Source of the DNA: Ornithodoros turicata
Taxonomy: Eukaryota; Arthropoda; Arachnida; Ixodida; Argasidae
Direction of reading: 5' to 3'
Assembly (NCBI RefSeq): GCF_037126465.1
Contig: NC_088209.1
Span: 9,618,052-9,682,051, forward strand
DNA: 64,000 nucleotides
Of the stretch, positions 34,417-45,964 are shown piece by piece. The first letter of the stretch is position 1; each line of letters starts with the position of its first letter. Both the position numbers and the translations under genes were made by a program. Below the pieces are notes generated by a model. The model made no database searches, was not told where the DNA came from, and worked only from the letters and a program-made list of their open reading frames with translations.

Positions 34417-36154
34417 TCGGGGACCAACTTCAAAATGACAATTCAATGCTGAGTATGATGCTCTTGCGAACTATAAAAAGCGACATTCTCCCCAGAAGTT
34501 GGTTGCTGTTTTTTTAAGCCTAGTCTTTCACCTCTTGCTTTCGCATGAAACGTGCACTGCTTTGACGGACATAAAACACATCACAATACATTGATAGATT
34601 GATGAGAACAGACTTCAGTAAACATCCTAACATCTTCGAACATTCAGCTTTTGCCTCATCAGTTCTACGAAACTAAAGAATAATGTCTCCTCGGGCAAAA
34701 TGTCTACATTATGACACGTGTGAATTTATTTTTTTCCATCGCGAGGCATTACTTATCATTGCGTCGTCTGCTGAGTGAGCGGAAGTCATCCCCATATCAT
34801 CGTCATCATGTATCTCTCTTTCTCTCTTATCATTGCGTCCCGCCAGAGCACGTAAAGAACCTTTTTGAAAAACGTGGAGAAGCTCTATCTTCGTACTACG
34901 CAATAGCCATGAAAATTCCAAGAGATCATCGGTGCTTCTCTGCGAAAGCACATTATTTCAAAAGAACGCGGCGTTAAATGGACCGAAAAGTGAAAAATAA
35001 CCCCCATATTTTTGCCCACTGTCGTGCACAACATCGTTGTTTGATAAGATACAGAAAGCATTACTTCTCAATTCGGCATATTTTTTACGTATAAATATTT
35101 TGAAGATTGCCGGAACATGGACGGTGCTGCCAGCGAACGGCGAAAAAGAGCAACTTGGGTTTCGGGTCCAGGCCTCCCAGGGATTGGTCAACCCTTACCA
35201 CGTGACAGCTAATTTTGTAGAGGACAAAGTTGACGCACATTATCTTACAGCTAAACGCCATTTTAAAAATGACGCTCACTTCCATAGCTTTTACGTTAAT
35301 AAAGCATTCAGCTACTTCGCCGCTACGAGCTACGATCCGCCGCGCCATCTGCAAGGCCATCTGTGTTATCGCGTTTATTGTTTACGTCGTGGGTGGTCAT
35401 GTTAATCGCGCGAAGCAGAAAGTATAAGTGAATGACATGTTCGTGGCTGTTGTGTCAATTATTCGAGAGACCTACATATGCCTGGTGTAGTTTTGGTGTT
35501 GGGGGATGCAAAAATCATTTTCGTTCACCATCGGCGGCGCGCGTTTTCTACCACAAGATTCAACAGGAGAGTGTGCGAAAACGAATGTGGTTCGAAACAC
35601 TCGGTTATTAGATGTAGCTGTCGTGTCGTGTGTGCTGAGCTCATTTTGCTGCCGATGACTACGAATATGCCGTAGAAGGCAAATTGCGAAGACGTTACGA
35701 AGCACACTGATGCTCAGTACCAAGTGATTTTGGTTCACCGAGGTGACGAGTTCAACACAACGTCTTAGGTACGTATACAGGCGTCACACATGTATTAATT
35801 ATAATATAGCGATGACGTATTCCATTTAACTTATGTTATCCTACTTGTCCCGTACTCAACATTGTCAACATCGACAAATTTAATTTTAGGGGCCTTCAAG
35901 GGTTGAAGTGGCGCAAGACTGCTTCGTGTGTGTGTGAGCCAGGCAGTCAAGTTGACATGCCAGAAATAGCTGAAAGCAGGTATGCAAAGTCCACAGATGG
36001 AAGCACTAGATTTTTTACGCGTTGCAGAATTTGTGACATTTTTTGGAGTCTTTGGACAGGTGCAGAACATTAGTATGACGTCAACAATAGGAGAAGAAAC
36101 CGATGAGTACTACTAGCTTGTTTGAAGGGTACAAGAATACTTCCTGTTGAGGTG
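34417..36154. other. Unassigned sequence with a TTAA terminus
   Basis: No recognisable gene. At 34974-34977 TTAA is followed by atggaccgaaaagtgaa, which matches in inverted orientation the sequence at 40518-40538 (ttcacttttcggtccctttaa). Open frames of up to 122 codons on both strands around 35.0-35.4 kb overlap and show no domain. Confidence 0.45.
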
Positions 36155-38280
36155 CCCAGGCGAAAATTTTTTGAACTGGTACCAGTTGAACTGTGTTATC
36201 GAACAGGGACCAGTTCAGCCGGTCCCAGATCAACTGGTACCAGTTGGGACAACTGGTCCCTGTTCGATAACACAGTTCACCCAGTCCCAGTTGCAACCGG
36301 TCCCAGTTGAGACTGGGACCGGTTAGAAACCAGTTGTGCCAACTGGTACCAGTTGAGACTGGGACCGGCCAGAAACCAGTTGGGCCAACTGGTACCAGTT
36401 GATCGAACTGGTCCCTGTTCGATAACACAGTTCGCCCAGTCCCAGTTGCAACTGGACCAGTTCAACTGGGACTGGGTGAGCTGTGTTATCGAACAGGGAC
36501 CAGTTCGATCAACTGGTACCAGTTGGCCCAACTGGTTTCTGGCCGGTCCCAGTCTCAACCGGTACCAGTTGGCCCAACTGATTTCTAACCAGTCGCAGTC
36601 TCGACTGGAACTGGTTGCAAACCTCATTGTTGAGCTGGGACCGGTTGAAGTGCCTCACTTAGAGCGGCCTGTTCGGACAGAGGTTAGCTTGTATGTAACC
36701 GGTGCCCGTTTGTAGGATTGCTGCTCCCAGCAACGGCAGATCCAAAGAACTGCAATGCAAAATTGTATTTTATTTGTAGTCAAACATTACACATATTTCA
36801 ATGTACATGTAGCGTAACTATGTAATTAAATTATAGCAGTAGATGAACTACAGAGTTACATGGAATAGATAATACTTCATGGTTGATTGGTCCCTTGCTT
36901 GACTGCCTTGTGGACATCTTGAATCATTCAACAAAGTATTTGAGATGTTCTTAATAGCACATAATGGATCGATATTTTCCTTTGAGCCCCAGCAGCTTAA
37001 GGTTTCTGGAAAGTTGAAAGGGCACAAGTGAATATGCATTCAATTACAACATGTAATTGTAGTGTGTGCCTGGACAGTCACTCAATCTGAGCGGTCGTGG
37101 CCCCGGAAAGTACGCGAATCTCTCAACATTTTCGTTGTGCAGTAGTTGGACCTTTCAACTAAGAGATTCGCCAGCTTTCGGGGGGCAATGAGTACTACTC
37201 TGGCGCACTACGCTAGTTCGACAACATCCGTGGTGTGAAGGATCTAAAACACGAGAATGAACGAAAAAAAAAGCAAAAACAAAAACATGAATGAAAAAAG
37301 TTGCTGGTAGCGTTAACATAAACCGGATGTTACTCGTAAAACGCCATGCATTTGCAGGTGCCACGAATGTGACGCGGAACAAAGAGAAGAGGTTCTAATG
37401 GAAGTAATATTTCTAAATGGTGCACAACGGAAAAGCACTTAAGTATATAGTACTCACGATATAAAGCGGTCTCCACAGTTGAAGTCAAGCTGCAATCCTA
37501 TAACACCCACCCCCCGGCCGCTGGCGCTCATTGTACTGTCGCACTGTCGTAACTTGCAGACAAATCATTTAGATTATAAAACCAACGCCTATGTCACACA
37601 TCACGCTAAGAACATAACGGCAAGAATCGCTGTACAGGCACGCTGCTAAGCAAGCGACCGTTGCACTGTAAACGCATCATTCAACGCGGGAGCAGGAACG
37701 CACAAAATACAAATATAAGAGTTCCAAAATAACTTTCGTTAACACTAACGAACTTTACCAAAAATTGAAATATAATTATTTCTACTAATAACGTTACTTT
37801 CTGATCGTTTTTATAACTTCGTCTTGCAATCTTCATATTAACCTGTCCTGGCACTGAAACCGAAACTTCCTCCCAAATATGTAAACTGGTCCAGTTCGAA
37901 CTGGCACCACCTCACTTCCAGATGCTGCCAGTCCAGCTTGAACTGGTACCAGTCCACTTTCCAGTTGCCACGATCCCAGCTTGAACTGGTTGCACACATT
38001 GCCCACTTGCCACCAGCCCAGCTTGAACTGGTACCAGTTCACTTTCCAGTTACCGCCAGCCCAGCTTGAACTGGTACCTGTTCACTTCCCAGTTGCAACC
38101 AGTCCAGCTTGAACTGGTACCACAAAGTGCCCAGTTGCAACCAGCCCAGCTTGAACTGGTACCAGTTTACTTTCCAGTTGCCACCAGTTTGGTACCAGTT
38201 GGTTCCAGTTGACCACCAGTTGGTGCGAACTGGGAACGAACTGGTACCAGTTGGCTTCCCAGCTCAAATTTTCGCCTGGG
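36155..38280. mobile_element. CCCAGGCG-ended non-autonomous element with AACTGGTACCAGTT arrays
   Basis: Ends CCCAGGCGAAAATTT (36155-36169) and AAATTTTCGCCTGGG (38266-38280) are perfect 15-bp inverted repeats. TG lies on both outer sides. Left subterminal region (36170-36660): interlocking inverted repeats made of the 14-bp palindrome AACTGGTACCAGTT and gaactggtccctgttcgata with its complement, able to form long hairpins. Right subterminal region (37875-38265): about six units of roughly 60 bp (cagcttgaactggtacc, actttccagttgc). The 1.2-kb centre has no transposase. Short W/Y/Q-rich open frames here are by-products of the repeats. Layout fits a CACTA-type defective element; assignment is inference. 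Confidence 0.8.
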
Positions 38281-40541
38281 TGTAGTTGTGACTTTATGAC
38301 TAAGGAACGCTAATTAATTTTCTAGAGATGCATCCTCTACACTTGAATGCCCAGTGAAACACCAAACGTTCGTTGCTTTGAAGTCCCACTACTGGAATTG
38401 TTCAATGTGTGTCAGAGCTGCAGTGAGCCATGCAAGGTTACCACATCATATTGGTCCTAAATTTGCAGAGTTCCCTTATCTCGGACGCAACTGTCATTTC
38501 TCTTTATTACTCTTCTGATCCTACCTTCTCAGAGATTAATGTGGTTCACCATACACTGCATGGGTACTGCCTTTCTCTATACTCATGCTTTCGGTTTCTT
38601 GTTCTGTTGAATAAATCGTCACTTGAGTTTGAGAGCCATCACGCTGTCTACTGTGTTTGCCCCTCATCTATATTGATGTGCTGTAACGGTATAGCACATC
38701 GACATGCCACAGCCTACCAAACAACCTTGTTTAGTCCTACTTTTGGATGGAAACTACACGATGTGGTAACATCTACATATATAAAGTGTTAATCGACAGA
38801 GATTTGCTGTTTTTGTACAACCTTCATTGTACATTTCTTTTGTCTCACTTAGCATGCCTGAAGAAATGTTCTGATCTTCATCAAGATGACAGGTCATTGT
38901 TCGATCTGCAGCATCATTGTCCTGTAATCTTTTCACCAACAAAGAATACAAAAGTGAACAAATGGTAAAATATAAGTAGCTTGTTAAATTCGAAAGGGAA
39001 AGACGAAACTGTTTATACGTCTCTTGTTTATTTTGGTGCAGGTTTTACAACTCTATCAAGTACGTCAAAACATCAGAGGGCAGGAAGTCCTACTCTGTTT
39101 CCTAAATCCCTGGACAATAAAAAAGAAAGATATAGTTTGAGTTGTGACAATATGTTGCTTCTGCTCTTATATTATATTTCAATTAAATGTTACGATGCAT
39201 TAGTAGTGTACACTGAAGCCAGTTTCAATTTGCCGGGCTGTCAAAAGTACTTTACAAAAGTACATCTCAATTACAGTAACAGAGAACTTATGCAATAAAT
39301 TATTTAGCCATTTTGGAATACTATGCACACCAATGGTGCATGGCTAACTTTGAAACCACATCAAGGGTTAATAATACTTGAAGTCAGCCCTCAAGTCCTT
39401 CTTTACAAATGTTAGTTGGTGACGTCTAATGGGTGACATGATAATGAATTAGTTACAAGTACTACTCCGTTTAGCAAAACAGAGTTAATTAAGTGTTAGA
39501 TCCCAATCTTGGTTCAATGATTAGTTGACATTTGGAAACGTGGTCACTAAGAAGTATACTAAAAGGTTATGAACACAGTTCAAGCGAATGACACTGATGA
39601 AAATTATCTTACTTACTGCTCACATGAGACTCAATTGAGACATGAGTATAACCTACAAATACATCTATGCCCATAGGTTACTTAACCCTCCAGGAACAAA
39701 CTAGTAATTATAATATGCTGTTCCTGAAGAAATAAGCGTTTTCCGTTCAAGTAGCGCGTAAAGACCACACGGCGCTGCCGTGTATGTTGCCATGCTCTTC
39801 GGTTTCTCAGATGTATGTAAAAGACACTTGCAGTACTTCGGTGTCAAGGCACAGTATTTCGAAATATTCGTTAGTTCTGATGCAATCGTCTGTCTGCTTT
39901 TCACACGCATTCTCTACCCCTCGGCAGCAAAAACCGTAGTATCCATCCGTAGTATCCGTCGGTTTGCATTTCACACATGAACACCTGCACGACGAAAAAA
40001 CCCGCTTGTTTCGGCTTACACAAGTGCTTCTCCCTGATACAAGGAAATTTCACAAAGCACTTCATGTTCACGGCACGGTGAGCTACTGCTGAGGACGAAT
40101 GCGACCCCGAATAATCTCTGGACGAGGAATCTTCTGCTGCGAAGAACACACTTTCCAGCACGCTAACGCACGAACAACAGTTCTGTGTGAGCGACAGTTC
40201 TCGAATGCGGAATTCCAGCGCACTCATGTCCAAGAGGCTCGACATTCTCAACAGGAAAGTGGTCACAAATGCCCACTGCCATTTTCGTTTTCGCCGGATA
40301 AGCGCCCGGAAGTGCGCGTATTACATGCGTCCTCGACAGATGGCGCGGGGTCATGCAATTGTTGACAGACTGCTCGGTTTCCTACTAGGTCCCTGGACAT
40401 GCAATTATGGAAAATTCGATTACAGAAAAACTACAGCGATTTCAGCGGAGTTCTTTGATATTTGAACTTTTGAAGGTTCAAGCTTTTCGCTGAACATAAA
40501 GTTTCGATAGGTTTATATTCACTTTTCGGTCCCTTTAACTG
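38281..40541. other. Unassigned AT-rich sequence
   Basis: No gene recognised. The longest open frames (120-121 codons at 38430-38792 plus and 39901-40266 minus) carry no identifiable domain. At the right edge, 40518-40538, lies the inverted partner of the TTAA terminus at 34974. Confidence 0.4.
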
Positions 40542-41420
40542 ATGGCTCACCGACATATTCTGGGGTCCCTCATATTATGCCTCGATATTAGAGTCTGCTC
40601 TACCGATCTGGTTTCTTGCATGCTCTGGAGGAGGGATTTAGACACACTAAGAAGTGATGACATATCTATACTTATCTCTTACTCCCCAATGGTTGCTGTG
40701 TCACGACAAGAAAGAGTCACAGACTGGAACGTATTCAAAGGCAGGACGGAGAGGCTTCTACAGAATGTCACCACTTTCGACGAATTCAACGAGGCTCTCT
40801 CTTCTAGCATTGCAGCTGCAACAAAAACGATATCGTGCCCGATCCAATATCGCAGCGTAGATGCTGAGTTCGAAAGGTTGCGGATAATACGTCATCGGGC
40901 GCAAAGCAGACTGCGAAGATCGGGTTGCCTTGTGAATTATCATGACGTTTGCAGGCTACGATCTCTAGTTCGCACTTGTTCAAACTTGTACCTAGCAGAG
41001 ATGGGAGAGCACTCTGCTTTGCATTATCTCCATTCACACCTACATGACATGTCTGGCGGATCATGAAGGGCCTGAGCTCCCCCGTTGAACAAATGAATCC
41101 GTTTGGAGCAGTGGCCGTTCATTACGGCACGACCGAAACATATACTTAGGAAGAGTTTTGTAGGCTTCTTATTAGGCCTTCAGATGCGTCATGCACAACA
41201 TCCCACGTCGTCACAAGCCGTGTATAAGATGGTTGACTTTATGCGGCCATCTGCCTGATATATGACTAAGACTATATATGATATAAGACCGATATATGGA
41301 CAGTGACTTCACTATATAGGAATTAGAGGCTGCCATCCACCTGTCTACAAAGCGGTCAGCTCCGTCAGGACTCAAGAAACATTCCGCCAATACCTGCGGT
41401 TGGCAACGCGTCACCCTCGG
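40542..41420 (+). pseudogene. Non-LTR retrotransposon fragment (endonuclease-RT linker)
   Basis: A 174-codon frame (40542-41066) shows a degraded end of an AP-endonuclease (DLDTLRSDDISILI resembles the usual xLGSDHxPI), followed by DWNVFKGRTERLL, FDEFNEALSSSIAAA and DAEFERLRIIRHRAQSRLRRSG, the linker typical of Jockey/CR1/R1-type ORF2 proteins. Near 41300-41400 a short frame has ELEAAIHLSTKRSAPSG, like the start of the RT domain (ELxxAL...K.SAPGPDG). The RT catalytic region is absent. This is a 5'- and 3'-truncated, internally deleted remnant. Confidence 0.75.
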
Positions 41421-41930
41421 CATCCTCGAAGCGGGCCTGACATCCTTATAGCTAACAAATACTGTGTTTTTAATTCAGCTTATTGTATCGAATGTGACTA
41501 GTTGTTCAGCAGAGCTTTAAAGCAAATAAGTTTCCTCTGTCGCTTGAAGAAGCCCAACTAAACACTTTGCACAGTAAGCAGCACTCTAACGCTCATATAT
41601 TATTCACCATATATCTAGCGCTCACACGCGATATCACTGCTTGCTCCTAGTACTACCGAAACGTTAGTACTAAATTGACAGAACAATATTTCATAATCGT
41701 CCCACACATCCATATGCCACTAAACTACATCGCGGCGACGTCTCTGAGACTCTCAATGAGTGCTCACATCCTGGTCGCTTGGACGTTCCTCAGACGTCCC
41801 TGGGAACTGCAAACTGCTTTATACATGGAAATCCAAATATCCAGAGCCTGATGTTCTGTAGACGTGCCTGGGACAGCTGTTGTTTCCGTGTGGTGATAAC
41901 GATAGGTAGATATTTTTGAGGTAGGGGAGA
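41421..41930. other. Unassigned; short gacgt-rich segment
   Basis: Between 41740 and 41875 words such as ggacgttcctcagacgtccctggga, tccaaatatccaga and tgtagacgtgcctgggac recall the internal words of the CCCAG-ended elements at 51.8-54 kb. It may be a fragment of that family. The 12-mer tgtggtgataac occurs at 41890-41901 and again at the LTR start (41931). Nothing else recognised. Confidence 0.4.
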
Positions 41931-42205
41931 TGTGGTGATAACAAGGATGCCTTATCTTGTGACACGCCGCGCTGATAACCTGTCACGCGATGCGAAGGGA
42001 GGCGTTCCTGTCAGCTTTAAAAGACGGCGTCGAGCCTCTTTCCTTACTATCGGTCAAGGGCGAGCGGAGCTGGGGCTCTCTCTCTTGTAACTGGTACGTA
42101 ATAAATGTCTTTTTGTTGAGTACTTCTCGCCTATAGATGAGCGAACGCGGATGGCTCCGGGAATGGGATTGCCTGTGATGCGGCACGAAGGAAGATGTTC
42201 CCACA
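41931..42205 (+). repeat. LTR of a retroelement with lysine-tRNA primer site
   Basis: TGTGGTGATAAC...TTCCCACA, about 275 bp, begins TG and ends CA. It contains ctttaaaaga near 42018 (TATA-like) and aataaatgt near 42099 (polyadenylation signal), in the expected order. It ends 2 bp before a perfect lysine-type primer binding site. No intact 3' LTR is found downstream; only its first ~23 bp with 20 bp of left flank recur, inverted, at 43768-43812. Confidence 0.75.
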
Positions 42206-42207
42206 AG

Positions 42208-42225
42208 TGGCGCCCAACGTGGGGC
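42208..42225 (+). promoter_or_regulatory. Primer binding site, tRNA-Lys type
   Basis: TGGCGCCCAACGTGGGGC is complementary to the 3' end of tRNA-Lys1,2, the primer used by several retroviruses and LTR retrotransposons (established). Its location 2 bp after the LTR marks this as the 5' end of an LTR element's internal region. Confidence 0.85.
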
Positions 42226-42956
42226 CCGACTCTCGTTCGTCGTAGACTTCGCTTGGATGGAGCTGCATGTTCTCCGGGAGGCGACTGGTGAGAAGCGGCC
42301 CCGGGTCTGGAACCATCATTCGTTTGGCTCGATCGTCTGGCTGGGATAGGACTGTTGCAGCCTCAAATTCGACGCATATATTCGTACTTTCCTTGTTGGA
42401 AGCCAGGCTGGATTCAGCCTGACATGTTTGTTCTTGTTATTATTCCCAGCTTCCACGGTCTCACCAAGGACGGCCCACACGCTGCCGTAAGGGTAGGCTA
42501 TCGGACCAGGACTGAGGGCCTAGGAGACCCTAGGGCTCTCAGGAGGGGCCGGGTCACTTTGTCACGGTTCCTTCGGTGCCACGGTGACTTCGTAATGGTG
42601 CCTCTACGACACCTCGACCCGTTCCCATTCCGCGAACGAGATTATAGGGTTGTGCGGTATCGGAAGTAGAGCTGACCCCGTCAGAGTATCCCCTTTTCCC
42701 TAGACTGGAGTGTATTCATTCGATAACCTCGCAGCGAGGGAGCAAGAAGCTCGCGCTTTTCCAGGCGACGTACTTGCATTACCTGAGCGGATCTGCGCCT
42801 TCATTAAAGTGGGCGTTGGATCTGCATTCCGCGAGCTTGACTCAGCTAGCCTCGGTAGAGTACCGGCCAGCAGCTGAACTTGACGCCTCTTACAGTGTGG
42901 AGCCATTCCCGCGAGCATTATATCCCTACGTATTTGCGCGCAGGTAGATCACCGAT
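42226..42956 (+). other. 5' internal region of the LTR element, possible gag
   Basis: Two stretches are open: 42355-42669 (104 codons from ATG) and, without ATG, about 42705-42945 (ECIHSITSQRGSKKL...LYPYVFARR). Neither has a motif I recognise. By position after the primer site they could be Gag. Frame changes between them suggest decay. Confidence 0.4.
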
Positions 42957-43767
42957 GTCGGCTCTGTAAGCTGTGCGATACGAACAGGAGACACCCTTGC
43001 TCCTTTCGTTCTATCTGTTCGGAATGATCTTCAGGGCAGACAACTGCATATCGCCGTTCGAATCTTGGGCAAAGATTACCCTTCCCTGACTGATACGATG
43101 GCAAAGTTCTCTCATCGGCGATAATATTTTGGAAAACTGCTTCGCACGGCTCGTGGCCATGCATACCACGGATGTCACCCTGCGTCATCGCTGTGCGGAC
43201 CGCTGCCACAATCTGGCTGCGCCTCGATGGAAGAAGACGTAAACCACGCTTCGTCTACCTTCCCCGTTTTGCAGTACCCGTTATCTCTGTTGCGTGATGT
43301 CAAAGAGGTGCAAAGACGTTGCGGGCCAGCGACGTCCCCGCTCGGCTCGTACGAGGTCTGCACCAGACAACTCCGCTACCATTTCGACGGCTCCACGTTT
43401 TCGGTCCGTGGCTACGTGGGCAGTGATAGCAGGAGGCTTTTCATTTTTGTGGACCTCCCGGTCGAAGTGGACGGCGCAGCCCACGCCTCTTCGAGGGATG
43501 GATGCGAGCCGGGCACCACTGCTTTTTCGTGGGGTCACACTGGAAGAGCGGCAACCCGCAGACCCCCAATCGCTTATACAGAAGAAGAACGTCGCATGCT
43601 CTGCCCGCTGTGCCAAGTCCCCGAAATCCATAGCACTGTCCATCGTCGGGGCGCACTGCATCGCGCCAGGACACAAGCTGCTCGCACACCCAGAGTCTCC
43701 GAAGGAGACGTTGCGGCCGCCATCGCCGTGTTGGAGAAACATCCTCCAGAACTTTTACGACGTCCTG
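42957..43767 (+). repeat. 811-bp inverted repeat, left arm, with gag-like frames
   Basis: Pairs with 43984-44794 at roughly 97-98% identity, with a 216-bp spacer. Frames include a short plausible protein stretch (RTGDTLAPFVLSVRNDL, GKDYPSLTDTMAKFS), a shifted NILENCFARLVAMHTT stretch, and a 198-codon frame from 43227 (YEVCTRQLRYHFDG). Several frames stay open on both strands through the GC-rich part, so coding assignment is uncertain. Located downstream of the LTR and primer site, it is probably the element's internal sequence. Confidence 0.85.
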
Positions 43768-43983
43768 AAGGCATCCTTGTTATCACCACATCTCCCCTAC
43801 CTCAAAAATACATCAAGCACTGAAACGTTAGAGTGTTCCTGGGGGCACATTGGGGCTTATCAAACACACAAAAAACAATGAACAAATTGCACGTTGTGGG
43901 TTAGAATGTGGTTCAGAGGTCCAGTTCCTCGGGGATATCTATAAGCACGTCATCTACGTGGTCTATGCGATCCGAGAGCTGTC
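43768..43983. other. Palindrome spacer with inverted LTR edge
   Basis: 43768-43812 is the reverse complement of the LTR's left boundary (about 41912-41954): flank tatttttgaggtaggggaga plus the first ~23 bp of the LTR. The remaining spacer, to 43983, shows no feature. Confidence 0.8.
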
Positions 43984-44794
43984 CAGGACGTCGTAATAGT
44001 TCTGGAGGATGTCTCTCCAACACGGCGATGGCGGCCGCAACGTCTCCTTCGGAGACTCTGGGTGTGCGAGCAGCTTCTGTCCTGGCGCGATGCAGTGCGC
44101 CCCGACGGTGGACAGTGCTATGGATTTCGGGGACTTGGCACAGCGGGCACAGCATGCGACGTTCTTCTTCTGTATAAGCGATTGGGGGTCTGCGGGTTGC
44201 CGCTCTTCCAGTGTGACCCCACGAAAAAGCAGTGGGGCCCGGCTCGCATCCATCCCTCGAAGAGGCGTGGGCTGCGCCGTCCACTTCGACGGGGAGGTCC
44301 ACGAAAATGAAAAGCCTCCTGCTATCACTGCCCACGTAGCCACGGACCGAAAACGTGGAGCCGTCGAAATGGTAGCGGAGTTGTCTGGTGCAGACCTCAT
44401 ACGAGCCGAGCGGGGACGTCGCTGGGCCGCAACGTCTTTGCACCTCTTTGACATCACGCAACAGAGATAACGGGTACTGCAAAACGGGGAAGGTAGACGA
44501 AGCGTGGTTTACGTGTTCTTCCATCGAGGCGCAGCCAGATTGTGGCAGCGGTCCGCACTGCGATGACGCAGGGTGACATCCGTGGTATGCATGGCCACGT
44601 GCCGTGCGAAGCAGTTTTCCAAAATATTATCGCCGAATAGAGAACTTTGCCATCGTATCAGTCAGGGAAGGGTAATCTTTGCCCAAGATTCGAACGGCGA
44701 TATGCAGTTCTCTGCCCTGAAGATCATTCCGAACAGATAGAAGGAAAGGAGCAAGGGCGTCTCCTGTTCGTATCGCACAGCTTACAGAGCCGAC
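43984..44794 (-). repeat. 811-bp inverted repeat, right arm
   Basis: Reverse complement of 42957-43767 with about a dozen substitutions (e.g. EEDV/EEHV, GTTAF/GPTAF in the parallel frame). On the minus strand the frame 44818-44627 reads ...RTGDALAPFLLSVRNDL...TDTMAKFS, matching the left arm. Beyond 44794 similarity stops abruptly. Confidence 0.88.
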
Positions 44795-45487
44795 AGCTTT
44801 TCTGCATTGTATAAGCACATATATTCTGGAGATCCTCTCTTGAAAATTTCTGCTATGGACTCATTCATCACAACAACTTTGTATTCGTGAGCTTTTTATT
44901 TATATTCAGACAGTAAAGGCTATTACGTAGTTCCACAAGGCTGACTTTTTTCATAGAAACATGCACTTTGGATATCCTGCTCAATTAGTTGTCAAGGTCA
45001 CATGAGAACATAAGTGAGCAATGGCGCACAAGGAAAAAAAATCCTTGCTACATTCCACATGCTGACTCCACCAATATATCTGAGGTGTCGTACTGCAGTA
45101 CGTTTGAATTGCACAGGAATAAATGGCAATGTGTACAGAAACTTTGAAGCTCTCTTGCTCCCATTGAACTGCACTTAAAGTTGAAAATTAGATCAACTGC
45201 AATTACTGCATATAGCACCTTCCAGATGAATATAACAAAACATAGGCTACAGACTCATCAATAGATAGTACTGACAATTATAAAGGAGTCAGCTGGTTCA
45301 TGCAACATCAAAATGGAAATGTCGTTCCCCCATACTGCACCATAAGCGCATGGATAAATTGTACATGGCCACATGACAGTTGTCAACTACTCAAAAGAAA
45401 GTTAGCTTGCGTTGACATGGGTACAGATTTGTCCAGCCACTGCAGCCGTTTATATCCACACTGAGCACACGAGCACATGGAAGAACA
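44795..45487. other. Unassigned sequence
   Basis: AT-rich sequence without a recognisable gene or repeat. Confidence 0.4.
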
Positions 45488-45720
45488 TGCACCCATGTTA
45501 ACAGTAGCTATCGTTCTTTTACATTACTGACAGCTGCTGTATGGCCGCATAGTTTATTTCTGTGCTCATGTGTTCAGTGTGGATATAGACGACAGTAGTA
45601 AAGCAGGGTAAACAAGCACCCATGTTACACTAGCTCTCCTCCTTTTACGTCGTTGATAGCTGTCATATGGTCACAGAGTTTATCCATGTGCTCATCTGTT
45701 CAGTGTGAATACAGCGCTAA
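45488..45720. repeat. Imperfect ~139-bp tandem duplication
   Basis: gcacccatgttaacagtagct...gtgctcatgtgttcagtgtgga (45488-45592) is repeated as gcacccatgttacactagct...gtgctcatctgttcagtgtgaa (about 45627-45714). A partial inverted version (tccacactgagcacacgagcacatgg, in two parts) lies just upstream near 45456-45480. Confidence 0.7.
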
Positions 45721-45964
45721 ACAAAAAATGGTGTCCCTTTTGTGTCACCTGAAGCTCAAGGCTTTTCTTTCAAGCAAAAATGTACGCATGCTGTTCTGCA
45801 TCATTTTGTGAGCAAGACTGTTAAAAATTACTCGACGCACTGCAGCTTTACACTGGTGTGATCTGTGCACTCTTTTTGTGTAGCCTCATATCCTGTACAG
45901 GTAAATCTTAAACGTGAACATGTTTGACATAGGTGTGCAGAAAGGTTGGGTAGAAACTGAACAG

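Noticed and set aside
37833..38267. W/Y/Q-rich open frames as novel repeat proteins
   Set aside because: They are translations of the tandem CCAGTTGGTACCAGTT array; start and frame follow the DNA repeat and there is no codon-level sign of selection.
43227..44524. Overlapping genes in three frames of the 811-bp arms
   Set aside because: GC-rich sequence leaves several frames open on both strands; the mirrored frames are simply the inverted repeat.
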